38,637 bases of DNA from Halorhodospira sp. (GTDB lineage Bacteria; Pseudomonadota; Gammaproteobacteria; Nitrococcales; Halorhodospiraceae). The notes beneath the pieces were generated by a model, which saw only the letters and a program-made list of their open reading frames with translations, was not told the origin of the DNA and did no database searches. Positions 1 through 11,653 of this stretch are shown here, in pieces. Where the stretch lies: contig SKJZ01000217.1 of the NCBI GenBank assembly GCA_007121755.1, positions 1 to 38,637 on the forward strand. Direction: 5' to 3'. Positions within the stretch are counted from its first letter, which is position 1. Each line of letters opens with the position of its first letter. A program made the position numbers and the translations under genes.

Positions 1-351
1 GAACCGCTGGTAACCGGGATCGTCGTGCATGTAACCGATGGTGTAGATATGCACCATCAGCGAAACGAAGGTGACGGTGGTCATCATGACCGCCGTCAAC
101 CGGTCGACCAGGAAGCCGATCTCGAAGGAGAAGTCGCCAATTACAGCCCAGGTATAAACCGTGGCGTCGAAGCGCTCCAGGCCGCCCCAGGCCAAGCCGT
201 AGAGAACCCATGCGGACAACACGCACGACGCCGCCACACCGAGAATCGTCACCGAGTGGGCCCCGGCGCGTCCGATCCACGGGCCGCCCAGGCCGGCGAC
301 GATCGCGGCCAACAGCGGTAGTAGGACAATGGCGAGCAGGATCGTCTCCAT
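1..351 (-). CDS. nuoL: NADH-quinone oxidoreductase subunit L, N-terminal part (runs off the window)
   Basis: Minus-strand translation METILLAIVLLPLLAAIVAGLGGPWIGRAGAHSV...DRLTAVMMTTVTFVSLMVHIYTIGYMHDDPGYQRF is NuoL-like; it lies directly downstream of nuoK. Confidence 0.9.
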   Translation of the reverse strand, partial: METILLAIVLLPLLAAIVAGLGGPWIGRAGAHSVTILGVAASCVLSAWVLYGLAWGGLERFDATVYTWAVIGDFSFEIGFLVDRLTAVMMTTVTFVSLMVHIYTIGYMHDDPGYQRF

Positions 352-354
352 CAC

Positions 355-660
355 TTATCCCCTCATGGCGTCCAGGGCGGCGACATTGATGTCTCCGCGG
401 GAGCGGAAGAGCACCACGACGATAGCCAGGCCGATGGCCGCCTCCGCCGCCGCGACGGTGAGTATGAAGAAGACGAAGACCTGACCGGCAATGTCTCCCA
501 TATAGGTGGAAAAACCAATCAAATTGATGTTCACCGCCAGCAGGATCAGCTCGACGCACATCAATAACAGGATCACGTTCTTCCGGTTCAGGAAGATACC
601 CGCCACCCCCAGGGAGAAGAGCAGCGCCGCGAGAATCAGATAGTGAGAAAGCTCAATCAT
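355..660 (-). CDS. nuoK: NADH-quinone oxidoreductase subunit K
   Basis: [47 protein letters not shown] is typical NuoK; start could be 669 instead. Confidence 0.93.
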   Translation of the reverse strand: MIELSHYLILAALLFSLGVAGIFLNRKNVILLLMCVELILLAVNINLIGFSTYMGDIAGQVFVFFILTVAAAEAAIGLAIVVVLFRSRGDINVAALDAMRG

Positions 661-711
661 CGTGCCCATCCCGAACGCTGGCCGGCGGTCGCCTCCGCCG
701 TCGATACCGGA

Positions 712-1338
712 TCAACCTTCCTCATGACCGACCCCTCCTCTGTCCGGACGGCGTTCCGTTTCCATTTTCAGCACCCGCAACCGGTCGTCCTTATGGACGT
801 TCAGCTGCTCGGGAATATCCTGGTGTTTCATATTCGTCCGGCGCCGCAGTGTCAGCGTAATGGCGGCAATAATGGCGACCAGAAGGATCACCGCGGCAAT
901 CTCGAACGGATAGACGTAGACCGTGTAAAGCACTCCTCCGATCGCGCGGATATTGTTGACGTCCGCCGCGGGCTCGGGGATCAAGCCGCCCACCAGGGCG
1001 ACTTCGTCCGAAAGGATGACCACGCCCAGTTGCAGCGCCATCAGCACCGCCACCACCAGCCCCACCGGCAGGTAGCGCGCGAACCCCTCGCGCACCGGGG
1101 CGACAGTGATATCGAGCATCATGACGACAAAGAGGAACAGAACCATCACGGCGCCGACATAGACCACCACCAGGGCGATGCCGAGGAACTCCGCTCCGGC
1201 CAGCACCCAAAGCACCGCCGCGTTGAAAAACGCCAACACCAGAAAGAGCGCGGCCTGCACCGGATTGCGCACGGTGATGACCATGGTGGCGGCAAAGAGC
1301 AAGATTGCCGCGAATAAGTAGAAAACCGCCTGCTCCAT
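712..1338 (-). CDS. nuoJ: NADH-quinone oxidoreductase subunit J
   Basis: 208 aa, NuoJ-like membrane protein in nuo order. Confidence 0.92.
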   Translation of the reverse strand: MEQAVFYLFAAILLFAATMVITVRNPVQAALFLVLAFFNAAVLWVLAGAEFLGIALVVVYVGAVMVLFLFVVMMLDITVAPVREGFARYLPVGLVVAVLMALQLGVVILSDEVALVGGLIPEPAADVNNIRAIGGVLYTVYVYPFEIAAVILLVAIIAAITLTLRRRTNMKHQDIPEQLNVHKDDRLRVLKMETERRPDRGGVGHEEG

Positions 1339-1368
1339 ATCATCCGACCTCTGGGTCAGTCTCTCCGC

Positions 1369-1857
1369 CTACCGGTATGGCGCATCGGCGGCCCGGTCGG
1401 CCGCGATCTGCGCCTCGTACTGATCTCCGATCTCGAGCAGCCGCTCTTTCCCGATGACCCGCTGTTCCCGGCTCTCCATGAGGTGCCAATCGATCCGGGT
1501 CTCGACGATGGAGTCCACCGGGCACGACTCCTCGCAGAAGCCGCAATAGATGCACTTGAAAAGATCGATCTCATAGCGGGTGGTCCGCCGCGTGCCGTCC
1601 GCCCGCTGGTGGGAGTCGATGGTGATGGCAAGCGCCGGGCAGACCGCCTCGCACAGCTTGCAGGCGATGCAGCGCTCCTCCCCGTTGGGATAGCGGCGCA
1701 GCGCATGCAGGCCGCGGAAACGGGGCGATTTCGGCGCCACCTCCTCCGGAAACTCCAACGTGACGCTGCGCTTGAACAGGTGCCTGCCGGTAACCCGCAA
1801 GCCCTGCAGCAGCTCCACCAGGAGGAAGCTCCGGACGTATTCGCGCAGCGGCCTCAT
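1369..1857 (-). CDS. nuoI: NADH-quinone oxidoreductase subunit I (2x4Fe-4S ferredoxin-type)
   Basis: [16 protein letters not shown] and [19 protein letters not shown] motifs. Confidence 0.96.
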   Translation of the reverse strand: MRPLREYVRSFLLVELLQGLRVTGRHLFKRSVTLEFPEEVAPKSPRFRGLHALRRYPNGEERCIACKLCEAVCPALAITIDSHQRADGTRRTTRYEIDLFKCIYCGFCEESCPVDSIVETRIDWHLMESREQRVIGKERLLEIGDQYEAQIAADRAADAPYR

Positions 1858-1870
1858 GACCGAACCTCCA

Positions 1871-2893
1871 TCAGAACCACGGCCCCACCCCCGCGTAGAT
1901 CAACACTGTCAGAACCACCAGCCAGACCACCGTCACCGGGATCAGAACCTTCCAGCCCAGACGCATGATCTGGTCGTAGCGGTAGCGAGGAAAGGTGGCG
2001 CGGAACCACAAATAGCAGAACGCGAAGAACCCTGCCTTGAGCAGCAGCCAGACGATCCCCGGCACCCAATCGAGCGCCGGCCCGAGGACCGGCACTCCGT
2101 GGAACGGCGAGTACCACCCGCCGAGAAACATGACGGCCGCAATGACGCAAATCAAGATCATGTTGGCGTACTCGGCGAGGAAGAAGACCGCGAAGGCCAT
2201 CCCCGAGTACTCCACGTGGAAGCCAGCCACGATCTCCGATTCGCCCTCGGCGACGTCGAACGGCGCCCGGTTGGTCTCCGCCACGCCGGAGACCCAGTAA
2301 ACCAGAAAGAGCGGCAGCAGCGGCAGCCAGAACCAGTTCCAGAACGGCCCCGCCTGCGCCTCGACGATGCCGCTCAGATTCATCGTACCGGCTGCCATCA
2401 ACACCCCGACCAGCGCGAAACCCATCGCGATCTCGTAGGAGACCACCTGGGCGCTTGCCCGCAGAGTGCCCAGCAGCGCGTACTTCGAGTTGGAGGCCCA
2501 ACCGGCGACGATGATGCCGTAGACCCCCAGGGAGGTCATCGCCAGGATATAGAGCAGCCCGGCGTTGATATCGGCCACGACCCAGCCGTCGGCGAACGGG
2601 ATCACGGCCCAAACGGCTACCGCCGGGCCGATGGAGAGCGCCGGCGCCAACAGGAAAAGCACGCGGTTGGCGTGGGTGGGGACCGAAATCTCCTTGAACA
2701 GCAGCTTCAATGCGTCGGCGAACGGCTGCAGCAGCCCTTTGTACCCAACCCGATTCGGCCCGCGGCGGTCCTGCATATGGCCGATAACCCGCCGCTCCAT
2801 ATAGGTGAAGTACGCCACCGCCAAAAAGAGCGGAATGAGTACGGCCCAGATCTTGGCGAAGATCCAAAAAAGCGTTTCGAACGTCTCGAACAT
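1871..2893 (-). CDS. nuoH: NADH-quinone oxidoreductase subunit H
   Basis: [38 protein letters not shown] is typical NuoH. Confidence 0.96.
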   Translation of the reverse strand: MFETFETLFWIFAKIWAVLIPLFLAVAYFTYMERRVIGHMQDRRGPNRVGYKGLLQPFADALKLLFKEISVPTHANRVLFLLAPALSIGPAVAVWAVIPFADGWVVADINAGLLYILAMTSLGVYGIIVAGWASNSKYALLGTLRASAQVVSYEIAMGFALVGVLMAAGTMNLSGIVEAQAGPFWNWFWLPLLPLFLVYWVSGVAETNRAPFDVAEGESEIVAGFHVEYSGMAFAVFFLAEYANMILICVIAAVMFLGGWYSPFHGVPVLGPALDWVPGIVWLLLKAGFFAFCYLWFRATFPRYRYDQIMRLGWKVLIPVTVVWLVVLTVLIYAGVGPWF

Positions 2894-2920
2894 GCCCGTT
2901 CTTGTCCTTGTGGCTGCGGA

Positions 2921-5308
2921 CTAGACCGCGGTTACGGTCAAACGCCCAAAGGGCGGCCCCAGATCGACCCGCTCACGCAACGCGGCCGGCACCCAAATCG
3001 TATCCGCGGGGATGGCTTCGTCGATCCGCAACGGCAATTCCACCGCCCCGCCTTCGGCCTCAAGACGAACCATTCCGCCATCAGTCGCCCCGATACGCCC
3101 CGCGGTCTCCGCCGCGGCCACCGCCTCAGCCTGTCCAGCTATGGCCGCATGTTGCAGCGGTTGGGAACGGCGGACCAGCGGATCACCGGAGTAGATCGGA
3201 ACCGCTCCCGCCAATTCGGTACCCCCGGACGCCGAACCGGCGGATGCGGCGCCCTTGTGGAAGGGGTAGCGAGACCCCGGCGCCACCCCTTCGCAGGCGG
3301 CGGCAACAATACGGTAAACCTCTTCGGCGTTATCGAGTTCGAAGCCCTCAAGCTCGAGCACCGTACCCAACGCCCGCAAGATCTTCCAGCCGGGACGCGC
3401 CTCACCCAACGGCGAGGTCACGCCGCGGAAACTCTGCCACCGCCCCTCGCTATTAACAAAGGTGCCCGCCGTCTCGCCGAAGCCGCCCATCGGCAACAGC
3501 ACATCGGCGCTCTCCTTCAAAGCGTCCCCGGCGTAGACAGTAATCGCGACGACGCTGTCCGCGTTTGACAACGCCTGCCGGGCCGCCGCCGGATTCCATA
3601 GATCGGCTTCCGGCTCAACATTAAGCAGGAGATATCCCCGCAAGCCTCGCTCGACCATCTCGCGCGCGGAGAGACCGGAGAGCGGCGCCTCGGCGCCGCC
3701 GGCCAGGCGGTGCGGTACGGCCCCGGCCAACCAGCCGCCGGCGGTATTGGCGGCCTCGGCGAGCACGCCGAACGGGCCGCCCGCCAGCTCGGCCACCAAG
3801 GTGCCGAGGGCACGCAGCGTCGCAGCCTCGGGGTGGCCGGCAGCCATGTTGCCGGCCAGCACGGCGGGCCGCTCGGCCACCTTCAGTCGCTCGGCGATGC
3901 GCTGCGCCGTCTCGCTCTTCGCCGCCAACGCTTCCACGCCGTCCGGCAGATCGGCGCCCTTGCCCTTCCCGCCCTTGGCCAGCGCGCAGGCCACAGCAGC
4001 CAACTCCGCCACCATGCGCCCCGGCGCGACGGCGTGCTCCAACACGGGCTCGAAATTCCACTCGAAGCGGCGCGGGTTGAGCGTCATCACCGCAGCGCCG
4101 CTATTGGTCGCTTGGCGCAGGCGGTGGTTGATCATCGGTTGTTCGTGGCGGGTATACGCCCCGACCAGCAGCACGGCGTCCTTATCCGCCAGCTCTTCGA
4201 TTCTCTGTCCCATATATGGGAATGGCGGCGCCTCCGCCTGATCGGAGGTGTCCCCCTCGCGCAGCCGGTGGTCGACATTACCGGAACCGAGGCCGCGCAC
4301 GAGTTGGCCAGCCAGGTAGAGCTCCTCCAGGGTCGCCGTGGGCGCCAAAAGCGCCCCGAGCGCCTCCGGACCGAAATGGGACGCGACCCCCCGCAGGGAC
4401 TCCGCCGCCCGCCGGAGGGCGATCTCCCAAGGGACCTCGCGCCACTGCCCGCCCTCTTTGATCATCGGGCGCTCCAGCCGGTCCTCGCTGTACAGGCCCT
4501 CGATGCCGTACCGGTCCCTGTCGGCCAGCCAAGTCTGGTTGATCGCCTCGTTCTCGCGCGGCACCACCCGCATGATCCGGTCGCGCAGAGTGTGCAGCTC
4601 CATATTGGAGCCGACGCCGTCGTGGGGGCTGACGGCGGGGAAACTGAGCATCTCCCAGGAGCGGGCGCGGAACCGGAACGGCTTATTGGTCAGCGCGCCC
4701 ACCGGGCAGAGGTCGATGACGTTGCCGGACAACTCGGAGCGTATGCCTTCGCCGACGTAGGTCTTAATCTCCGTCCGCTCGCCCCGGAACATGCCGCCGA
4801 GTTCTTTCTTCCCGGCGACGGTATCGAGGAAACGGACGCACCGCGTGCAGTGGATGCACCGGGTCATTTCGGTGGCGACCAGCGGCCCGAGGTCTTCGTC
4901 CTCGACCGACCGCTTGCCCTCGGTAAACCGGGAGACGCCGCGGCCGAAGCCGAGAGCCAAATCCTGCAGTTCACACTCGCCGCCCTGATCGCAGATCGGG
5001 CAATCGAGCGGATGGTTGATCAGCAGAAACTCCATAACCCCCCGCTGGGCCGCGATGGCCCGCTGAGAGTCGGTGGTGATCTTCATTCCATCGGCGACGG
5101 CCGTGGCGCAGGCCGGCATCGGCTTCGGCGCCTTCTCCACGTCCACCAGACACATCCGGCAATTGGCCGCGATGGGCAGGTGCTTGTGGTAACAGAAACG
5201 GGGAATATGGATCCCGGCCCGATCGGTGGCCGCGATAACCATCTCGCCCTTGACCGCCTCCACAGCACGGCCGTCCACCTCGATGGTGACAGTCTCTTGC
5301 TCGCTCAT
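2921..5308 (-). CDS. nuoG: NADH-quinone oxidoreductase subunit G
   Basis: [60 protein letters not shown]-terminal FeS and molybdopterin-like regions. Start inside the longer ORF, overlapping the nuoF stop (ATGA). Confidence 0.95.
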   Translation of the reverse strand: MSEQETVTIEVDGRAVEAVKGEMVIAATDRAGIHIPRFCYHKHLPIAANCRMCLVDVEKAPKPMPACATAVADGMKITTDSQRAIAAQRGVMEFLLINHPLDCPICDQGGECELQDLALGFGRGVSRFTEGKRSVEDEDLGPLVATEMTRCIHCTRCVRFLDTVAGKKELGGMFRGERTEIKTYVGEGIRSELSGNVIDLCPVGALTNKPFRFRARSWEMLSFPAVSPHDGVGSNMELHTLRDRIMRVVPRENEAINQTWLADRDRYGIEGLYSEDRLERPMIKEGGQWREVPWEIALRRAAESLRGVASHFGPEALGALLAPTATLEELYLAGQLVRGLGSGNVDHRLREGDTSDQAEAPPFPYMGQRIEELADKDAVLLVGAYTRHEQPMINHRLRQATNSGAAVMTLNPRRFEWNFEPVLEHAVAPGRMVAELAAVACALAKGGKGKGADLPDGVEALAAKSETAQRIAERLKVAERPAVLAGNMAAGHPEAATLRALGTLVAELAGGPFGVLAEAANTAGGWLAGAVPHRLAGGAEAPLSGLSAREMVERGLRGYLLLNVEPEADLWNPAAARQALSNADSVVAITVYAGDALKESADVLLPMGGFGETAGTFVNSEGRWQSFRGVTSPLGEARPGWKILRALGTVLELEGFELDNAEEVYRIVAAACEGVAPGSRYPFHKGAASAGSASGGTELAGAVPIYSGDPLVRRSQPLQHAAIAGQAEAVAAAETAGRIGATDGGMVRLEAEGGAVELPLRIDEAIPADTIWVPAALRERVDLGPPFGRLTVTAV

Positions 5309-6585
5309 GCCGCGGCCTCCACCGGGGAGCGGCCGTGCTCCACGTAGTACTCGAACTCGTGCCGGAAGTGTTTCAGGAAGCTCTGAACAGGCCACGCGGC
5401 CGCCTCGCCAAAGGCGCAGATAGTGTGGCCGGCGATCTGGCCGGCGGCGCTCTCCAGCAACTCGAGATCCTCCGGCCGGCCGTCGCCGTTGCTGATGCGC
5501 GTCAGTACACGGTGCATCCAGCCGGTCCCCTCGCGGCAAGGCGTGCATTGGCCGCACGACTCGGCGTAGTAGAAGCGGGAGATTCGGGTGATGGCCTTGA
5601 CCATATCGGTGGTTTCGTCCATTACGATCACTCCGCCGGAACCGAGCGCTGAACCGGCCTCCGCGAGGCTGTCGTAGTCCATGGTCAGCCCCAACATGGT
5701 CTCGCCCGGTACCACCGGCATGGACGAGCCACCGGGAATCACCGCCTTGAGCTTCCGTCCTCCACGGACCCCGCCGGCCATCTCCAGAAGATCCTTGAAC
5801 GGCGTGCCCATTGGAATCTCAAAGTTACCCGGACTCTCGACGTGGCCCGAGACGCAGAAGATCTTCTCGCCGCCGTTGTTCGGCTTGCCGAGATCGAGAA
5901 ACCACTCCCAACCGTTACGCAGCACCGCCGGCACCGAAGCCAGCGTCTCGGTATTGTTGATGGTCGTCGGGCGGCCGTAGAGGCCGAACTGCGCCGGAAA
6001 CGGCGGTTTGTAGCGAGGCTGCCCCTTCTTGCCCTCCAGGGACTCCATCAGCGCCGACTCCTCGCCGCAGATATAAGCGCCGGCGCCGATATGGTTATGC
6101 ATCTCGAAGTCGACGCCCGAGTCGAGAATGTTGCGTCCGATGTATCCGGCTTTGCGCGCCTCCGCCAAGGCGTGTTCCATGCGTTCGAACGGCTCATGGT
6201 GGAATTCGCCACGCATATAGTTGTAACCGACCGACACCCCCATGGCGTAACCGGCGATGGCCATGCCCTCGATGAGCGCGTGGGGGTTGTAACGCAGGAT
6301 ATCGCGATCCTTACAGGTGCCCGGCTCCGATTCATCCGAATTGCAGATAAGATACTTCTGCATATCGGTGCCCTTCGGCATGAACCCCCATTTGATGCCC
6401 GGCGGGAAACCGGCTCCGCCCCGGCCCCGGAGGGCGCTCTTCTTGACGGCCTCGATCACCTCTTCGCGCGGGGTACCCTCCCGCAGGATGCGCTCCCACG
6501 CCTGATAACCGCCCACCTTGCGGTACGTCTCCAGGCTCCAGGGCTCGTCGTGGCCGAGGGTGGTGAAGCAGACCTGGTTGACCAT
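5305..6585 (-). CDS. nuoF: NADH-quinone oxidoreductase subunit F (NADH/FMN binding)
   Basis: [48 protein letters not shown] motifs. Confidence 0.96.
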   Translation of the reverse strand: MVNQVCFTTLGHDEPWSLETYRKVGGYQAWERILREGTPREEVIEAVKKSALRGRGGAGFPPGIKWGFMPKGTDMQKYLICNSDESEPGTCKDRDILRYNPHALIEGMAIAGYAMGVSVGYNYMRGEFHHEPFERMEHALAEARKAGYIGRNILDSGVDFEMHNHIGAGAYICGEESALMESLEGKKGQPRYKPPFPAQFGLYGRPTTINNTETLASVPAVLRNGWEWFLDLGKPNNGGEKIFCVSGHVESPGNFEIPMGTPFKDLLEMAGGVRGGRKLKAVIPGGSSMPVVPGETMLGLTMDYDSLAEAGSALGSGGVIVMDETTDMVKAITRISRFYYAESCGQCTPCREGTGWMHRVLTRISNGDGRPEDLELLESAAGQIAGHTICAFGEAAAWPVQSFLKHFRHEFEYYVEHGRSPVEAAA

Positions 6586-6599
6586 GCTCCCTCCGGGCT

Positions 6600-7112
6600 T
6601 TACTGGAGCGCGTCGAGGATCTCGTCGATCCTCTCGCGCGTCAGATTCGTGTGGTAGTGGCCGTCGACGATCATCATCGGCGCCCCGGTGCAGGCGGCCA
6701 GGCACTCCTCCTCGCGGACCAGCGTGACGCGGCCGTCCCCGGTGGTCTCGCCCAGGCCCACGCCGAGCTTCTCTTCGGCGTAGCGCACCAGATCCTCGGC
6801 GCCGTTGAGCCAACAGCAGATATTGGTGCAGATGTTGACCTTGTGGCGGCCGACTGGATGATCGAGATCGAACATCGAGTAGAAGGTCGCCACCTCGAAG
6901 GCCGTGGCGCGGGCCATGCCGATATAGTCCGCAACCGCCTCCACATGCCGCCGCTCCAGGTAGCCGCCATTGGCGTCCTGGACAGCGTGCAGCGCCGGGA
7001 TCACCGTCGACTGGCGCCCCTCCGGGGTGTCCGGAAACTTCGCCAACCAGTGGTCGATCCGCGAGCGCAGTTCGGCGGTGAGCACTTGATCGGCAGAGGT
7101 CGTAGCGGTCAC
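6600..7112 (-). CDS. nuoE: NADH-quinone oxidoreductase subunit E
   Basis: Thioredoxin-like 2Fe-2S subunit with [15 protein letters not shown] and [17 protein letters not shown] start overlapping the nuoD stop. Confidence 0.93.
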   Translation of the reverse strand: MTATTSADQVLTAELRSRIDHWLAKFPDTPEGRQSTVIPALHAVQDANGGYLERRHVEAVADYIGMARATAFEVATFYSMFDLDHPVGRHKVNICTNICCWLNGAEDLVRYAEEKLGVGLGETTGDGRVTLVREEECLAACTGAPMMIVDGHYHTNLTRERIDEILDALQ

Positions 7113-8362
7113 CGATCCACCTCCCCAAATACCACGTCGAGGGAGCCGATGAGGGTCACCACATCGGCCAGCATATGGCCGCGGATCATCTCGTCCATGG
7201 CCGACAAATGGATGTAGCACGGCGGCCGGATCTTCAGCCGGTAAGGTTTGTTGGCCCCGTCGGAGACGATATACGCCCCGAACTCGCCCTTGGGCGCCTC
7301 CACCGCGGCGTAAACCTCGCCGGGCGGCGTGCAGTACCCCTCGGTAAAGAGCTTGAAGTGGTGGATGAGGGACTCCATATCGTCCTTCATCTCCTCGCGG
7401 GAAGGCGGCGACACCTTGGGGTCGTCGAGCCGGACCGGCCCCGGGTTGGCACGCAGCCAATCGACGCATTGGTTAATGATTCGCGTCGACTGCCGCAACT
7501 CTTCCATGCGCACCAGGTAGCGGTCGTAGCAATCGCCATTGGTTCCCACGGGCACGTCGAAATCGAGGCGGTCGTAGACCTCGTAGGGCTGCTTCTTGCG
7601 CAAGTCCCAGGCCACGCCGGAGCCCCGCAACATCGGGCCGGTGAAGCCCAGGGCTTTGGCCCGTTCGGGGCCTACCACGCAGACATCGACCAGCCGCTGC
7701 TTCCAGATCCGGTTCTCGGTAAGCAACGTCTCGTAGTCGTCGATGCAGGCCGGGAAGCGGTGGCAGAAGTCGTCGAGAAAGTCGAGTACCGACCCTTCAC
7801 GGGCGCGGTTCATCTCGCGCAGTTCTTTCTCGCCGCGGTATGGGGTGGGCTCGTACTTCGGCATCCGCTCCGGCAAGTCGCGGTAGACGCCGCCCGGCCG
7901 GTAGTAGGCCGCATGCATGCGGGCGCCGGAGACCGCCTCGTAGACGTCGATCAGATCCTCGCGCTCGCGGAAGGTATAGAGGAACGCCGTCATCGCGCCG
8001 ACGTCGAGCCCGTGAGTGCCGAGCCACAGGAGGTGGTTCAGGATGCGGGTGACCTCGTCCATCATCACCCGGATGTACTGCGCCCGGAGCGGCGGCTCAA
8101 TGCCGAGCAGCTTCTCGATGGCGAGGACGTAGCCGTGCTCGTTGCACATCATCGCCATGTAGTCGAGGCGGTCCATGTAACCGATCGACTGGTTGTACGG
8201 TTTCGACTCGGCCAGCTTCTCCGTCCCTCGGTGGAGCAGGCCCACATGGGGATCGGCGCGGGTAATGGTCTCCCCTTCCATCTCCAGGATTAGCCGGAGC
8301 ACGCCGTGGGCGGCCGGATGCTGGGGACCGAAGTTGAGGGTGTAGCTTTGGAACTCAGCCAT
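7109..8362 (-). CDS. nuoD: NADH-quinone oxidoreductase subunit D
   Basis: [31 protein letters not shown]...; typical 49 kDa subunit. Confidence 0.96.
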   Translation of the reverse strand: MAEFQSYTLNFGPQHPAAHGVLRLILEMEGETITRADPHVGLLHRGTEKLAESKPYNQSIGYMDRLDYMAMMCNEHGYVLAIEKLLGIEPPLRAQYIRVMMDEVTRILNHLLWLGTHGLDVGAMTAFLYTFREREDLIDVYEAVSGARMHAAYYRPGGVYRDLPERMPKYEPTPYRGEKELREMNRAREGSVLDFLDDFCHRFPACIDDYETLLTENRIWKQRLVDVCVVGPERAKALGFTGPMLRGSGVAWDLRKKQPYEVYDRLDFDVPVGTNGDCYDRYLVRMEELRQSTRIINQCVDWLRANPGPVRLDDPKVSPPSREEMKDDMESLIHHFKLFTEGYCTPPGEVYAAVEAPKGEFGAYIVSDGANKPYRLKIRPPCYIHLSAMDEMIRGHMLADVVTLIGSLDVVFGEVDR

Positions 8363-9089
8363 CGGCGCGCTCCTCCGTGCTGCCGGGCCGGCCCTTGTAC
8401 CGGTTGTCGTCGCGAATGACACGCGGCACCAGCACCCGGGGCTCGATCTCCACCGGCCCGTAGATCACCCGGCCCTTCTCTACGTCGTAGCGCGGCTCAA
8501 CATTACCGATGAGCGGAAAGTCCTTGCGGAACGGGTGGCCGACAAAGCCGTAATCAGTGAGTATGCGCCGCAGATCGGGGTGCCCGTCGAAGACGATGCC
8601 GTAGAGATCGAACGCCTCCCGCTCAGGCCAGTTGGCCGCGGGCCAGATCCCGGTGACCGAGTCGATGACCGGCAGATCGTCGTCCTCGGCGAAGCAGGTC
8701 ACCCGCAACCGGTGGTTGTGCTCCACCGAGAGCAAGAGGTAGACGGCGGCGAAACGCCGGCCGGTCTTCTCGGTGATCTCCTGAACCCCGTAGATGCCGG
8801 TCAGCCCCAGCCGCGGCGTGGACGGGTCTCCGACGCCACGACTGAATCCGGTATCGGTGGCGCGTTCGGTAATCCACTCGTCCTGCCCGTAAGCCGCGTA
8901 GTCGACGCCGATCACGTCCATGAGCTGATCGAAGCGGAACGGCTCCGCGTCGCGCAACTCCGTCATCACCGCCGCCAGATCCCGGGGCCGCGCCTCCACG
9001 CCCACCTCGCCGTAGGCGACGTCCGCGTGTTGCAATCTGTCCCCAAAGTGCGCTTGCAGCGCCTCTTTGAGCGTTTCCGGCTCAGCCAT
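8355..9089 (-). CDS. nuoC: NADH-quinone oxidoreductase subunit C
   Basis: 30 kDa-type subunit: [45 protein letters not shown]. Confidence 0.95.
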   Translation of the reverse strand: MAEPETLKEALQAHFGDRLQHADVAYGEVGVEARPRDLAAVMTELRDAEPFRFDQLMDVIGVDYAAYGQDEWITERATDTGFSRGVGDPSTPRLGLTGIYGVQEITEKTGRRFAAVYLLLSVEHNHRLRVTCFAEDDDLPVIDSVTGIWPAANWPEREAFDLYGIVFDGHPDLRRILTDYGFVGHPFRKDFPLIGNVEPRYDVEKGRVIYGPVEIEPRVLVPRVIRDDNRYKGRPGSTEERADG

Positions 9090-9098
9090 CCGGCCCCC

Positions 9099-9575
9099 CT
9101 AGCGTGCGATGGTATTGGTGCGGCGAATCTTGTTCTGCAACTGCAGAATGCCGTAGAACAGCGCTTCCGGCGTCGGCGGACAACCCGGAACGTATATATC
9201 CACCGGCACGATCCGATCACAACCGCGGGTCACCGAGTAGGAGTAGTGGTAGTACCCGCCACCGTTGGCGCACGACCCCATGGAGATCACCCACTTCGGT
9301 TCCGGCATCTGGTCGTAGACCTTACGTAGGGCCGGAGCCATCTTGTTACACAGCGTCCCGGCGACGATCAGCACATCGGATTGCCGCGGACTGGGCCGGA
9401 AGATCATCCCGATACGGTCGAGATCGTAGCGCGCGGCGGCGGCGTGCATCATTTCCACCGCGCAGCAGGCCAAACCGAAGGTTACCGGCCACATCGACCC
9501 GGTGCGCGCCCAGTTGATCAGCTTATCGGCGGACGTGGTGACATAGCCGCGCTCAAGCAGCCCTTCTACTCCCAT
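9099..9575 (-). CDS. nuoB: NADH-quinone oxidoreductase subunit B
   Basis: [52 protein letters not shown]. Confidence 0.96.
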   Translation of the reverse strand: MGVEGLLERGYVTTSADKLINWARTGSMWPVTFGLACCAVEMMHAAAARYDLDRIGMIFRPSPRQSDVLIVAGTLCNKMAPALRKVYDQMPEPKWVISMGSCANGGGYYHYSYSVTRGCDRIVPVDIYVPGCPPTPEALFYGILQLQNKIRRTNTIAR

Positions 9576-9922
9576 TCCAGCGCCCCTTTCTTCCACTCGT
9601 AAAGGAAGCCGACCAGTAGCAGCCCGACAAACAATCCCATGGCCAGGATCCCGAACAGCCCGATATCGTCCAAAACCACCGCCCACGGAAAGAGGAAGGC
9701 GATCTCCAGGTCGAAAATGATGAAGAGGATGGCCACCAGGTAGTAGCGCACGTCGAACTTCATGCGCGAGTCCTCGAAGGCTTCGAACCCGCACTCATAC
9801 GGCGACTGCTTTTCAGCACCGGGACGACGGGGACCGAGGACGAATCCGGCGAGCAGGGGCACTACACCGAAGACGAGACCGACCAGAATGAAAAGAAGGA
9901 CCGGAAGGTAGTTTTCGAGCAT
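9566..9922 (-). CDS. nuoA: NADH-quinone oxidoreductase subunit A
   Basis: [40 protein letters not shown]. Confidence 0.95.
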   Translation of the reverse strand: MLENYLPVLLFILVGLVFGVVPLLAGFVLGPRRPGAEKQSPYECGFEAFEDSRMKFDVRYYLVAILFIIFDLEIAFLFPWAVVLDDIGLFGILAMGLFVGLLLVGFLYEWKKGALEWE

Positions 9923-9993
9923 CGCCCCGCTCCGTTTGGCCAGCGCCGCGGCGCCACCGAAGGGTGGCGACCATACCGCAACGAACGGCGGGG

Positions 9994-10022
9994 AGTTTAC
10001 GAAGGGGGTGCCGCCCTGTCAA
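9994..10022 (-). promoter_or_regulatory. Candidate sigma70 promoter of the nuo operon
   Basis: Minus strand TTGACA (10022-10017), 17-nt spacer, TAAACT (9999-9994), upstream of nuoA. Confidence 0.6.
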
Positions 10023-10032
10023 CTGCGGGCGG

Positions 10033-10067
10033 GCATTATAACCAAGCTTATCAATCAGTTATAATGC
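10033..10067. promoter_or_regulatory. Inverted repeat GCATTATAAC-N15-GTTATAATGC upstream of the nuo promoter
   Basis: Perfect 10-bp arms (10033-10042 / 10058-10067), each containing TATAAT, just upstream of the candidate -35. Confidence 0.5.
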
Positions 10068-10080
10068 ATAAATCATGACA

Positions 10081-10099
10081 AGGGGGAGGGTCTCCCCCT
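10081..10099 (-). terminator. Hairpin downstream of tRNA-Leu, candidate weak terminator
   Basis: AGGGGGAG-GGT-CTCCCCCT, 8-bp perfect stem, 11 nt past the tRNA 3' end; no clean U-tract. Confidence 0.4.
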
Positions 10100-10110
10100 G
10101 GAGTATTCAA

Positions 10111-10195
10111 TGGTGCCGATGGCCGGACTCGAACCGGCACGGCTTTCGCCACCGCCCCCTCAAGACGGCGTGTCTACCAGTTCCACCACATCGGC
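10111..10195 (-). tRNA. tRNA-Leu (anticodon GAG), CCA encoded
   Basis: Minus strand GCCGATGTGGTGGAACTGGTAGACACGCCGTCTTGAGGGGGCGGTGGCGAAAGCCGTGCCGGTTCGAGTCCGGCCATCGGCACCA; acceptor, long variable arm and GGTTCGAGTCC T-arm; sits after secG as in other gammaproteobacteria. Confidence 0.95.
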
Positions 10196-10348
10196 GTAAC
10201 GGTCGCCGCCCCCGACAGACCCAAGTCGATCGCCGACGGCGGCAGAGTACTTTACCAGCCGGACACCCCTCCGGCAACGCGTAGTCCACAACCTGTTGTC
10301 CACATCCGCGAACACTCTCTCGGTGGAGAGGACACGCGCCGGGCCGCG

Positions 10349-10756
10349 TCACTCCGCGGGCGGCGGAGGGGCGACCGGTCCATCGGCCGGCGGCGCGTCC
10401 GGATCTTCCGGCGCCGCCGGGGCATCGTCGGGTACAGCCGGGGCGTCGTCGGGAACCTCAACCGCAGGCGCGGCGGGGATCTCCTCCTCCGGATCTTCCG
10501 CAACCACCGTAGTGGGCTCGCCGACACCGCGGGCGGCGATCACCGCCAACGACAAGCTGGTCGCGAAAAACGCGGTCCCCAGCAACGTAATGATTTTGGT
10601 AAGAAAAGAGGCCGATCCGCGGGAACCGAAGACGGTGCTCGACGCCCCGCTGCCGAAGGCGGGCCCCATGTCGGCCCCCTTGCCCTGATTCAGCAGCACC
10701 AGCACCACGAGAGCCATGGCGATCAAGATATGGACGACGAGAATCGCTTGGAACAT
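10349..10756 (-). CDS. secG: Preprotein translocase subunit SecG
   Basis: MFQAILVVHILIAMALVVLVLLNQGKGADMGPAFGSGASSTVFGSRGSASFLTK plus an acidic Pro/Ala-rich tail. Confidence 0.93.
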   Translation of the reverse strand: MFQAILVVHILIAMALVVLVLLNQGKGADMGPAFGSGASSTVFGSRGSASFLTKIITLLGTAFFATSLSLAVIAARGVGEPTTVVAEDPEEEIPAAPAVEVPDDAPAVPDDAPAAPEDPDAPPADGPVAPPPPAE

Positions 10757-10765
10757 CGGTCTTTA

Positions 10766-11518
10766 TCAGCCTCCAGGCCGCGCGCACGCATGGATGGCGA
10801 GGAACGCCTCGGGATCGAGAGACGCCCCGCCGATAAGTCCGCCGTCGACATCCGGACAGGACAAAAGGGTTTCCGCATTGTCGGGCTTCATGCTACCGCC
10901 GTACAGAATCGGCAGGCTGTCGGCAACGCCCGCATCCCGGTCGGCCACCCGTTTGCGGATGAAGGCGTGAACCGCCTGCGCTTGCTCCGGCGTGGCGTTC
11001 CGACCAGTACCGATGGCCCAGACCGGCTCGTAGGCGATCACCGCCTCACGGAAGGCATCGGCCCCGCAAGCATCGAAGACCGCGTCCAACTGCTCGGCCA
11101 CCACTGTCTCCGTGCGGTCGGCGTCCCGTTCTTCCAGGGTCTCGCCGACGCAGAGGACCGGGATCAATCCGGCCCCCTTGGCCGCCGCGAACTTGGCCGC
11201 CACCCGGCTGTTGCTATCGCCGAAGAGCGCGCGGCGCTCGGAGTGGCCGACCAGCACATAGCGGCAGCCCGCTTCCACCAGCATGGCGGTGGAGACCTCG
11301 CCGGTATAGGCGCCGGATGCGTATTCGCTGACGTCCTGCGCCCCCAGGGCGACCCCCGCCGGGGCTTGTTCCGCCATAGCGGGCAGCAGCGGGAACGGCG
11401 GGCAGACCAGCAAGTCGACGCCGTCGACGCCGGCACCGCTACACCGCTCGGCGATCCGGCGGACGAGATCCCGATCACCGTTCATCTTCCAATTTCCGGC
11501 AATAATCATCCGGCGCAT
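10766..11518 (-). CDS. tpiA: Triosephosphate isomerase
   Basis: MRRMIIAGNWKMNGD, VGHSERR, AYEPVWAIGTG, ILYGGSMKPDNA. Confidence 0.97.
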   Translation of the reverse strand: MRRMIIAGNWKMNGDRDLVRRIAERCSGAGVDGVDLLVCPPFPLLPAMAEQAPAGVALGAQDVSEYASGAYTGEVSTAMLVEAGCRYVLVGHSERRALFGDSNSRVAAKFAAAKGAGLIPVLCVGETLEERDADRTETVVAEQLDAVFDACGADAFREAVIAYEPVWAIGTGRNATPEQAQAVHAFIRKRVADRDAGVADSLPILYGGSMKPDNAETLLSCPDVDGGLIGGASLDPEAFLAIHACARPGG

Positions 11519-11557
11519 GGTTTCCCTATGCCTCTTGACTCTTTGGAAAGGTCGGGA

Positions 11558-11586
11558 AGCGTACCGGTCGGCGGAACGGAAATCAA
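11558..11586 (-). promoter_or_regulatory. Candidate sigma70 promoter for tpiA-secG
   Basis: Minus strand TTGATT (11586-11581), 17-nt spacer, TACGCT (11563-11558), upstream of tpiA. Confidence 0.4.
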
Positions 11587-11653
11587 ACCTCCCTCATACC
11601 GACCACATGGGATCGCCCCCGCTCCCGGCCGGTTCATCGAGCCCGGCGGACGT

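Noticed and set aside
1760-3568. Long plus-strand ORF (602 aa) and similar long antisense ORFs (3710-5347, 14127-16112, 18301-20202, 20293-21510)
   Set aside because: They lie opposite confidently identified nuo, ftsH, carB genes and have low-complexity His/Arg/Gln/Pro-rich translations typical of shadow ORFs in GC-rich DNA.
4209-4220. Perfect palindrome CCCATATATGGG
   Set aside because: Within nuoG coding sequence with no repeat partner or regulatory context; probably chance.
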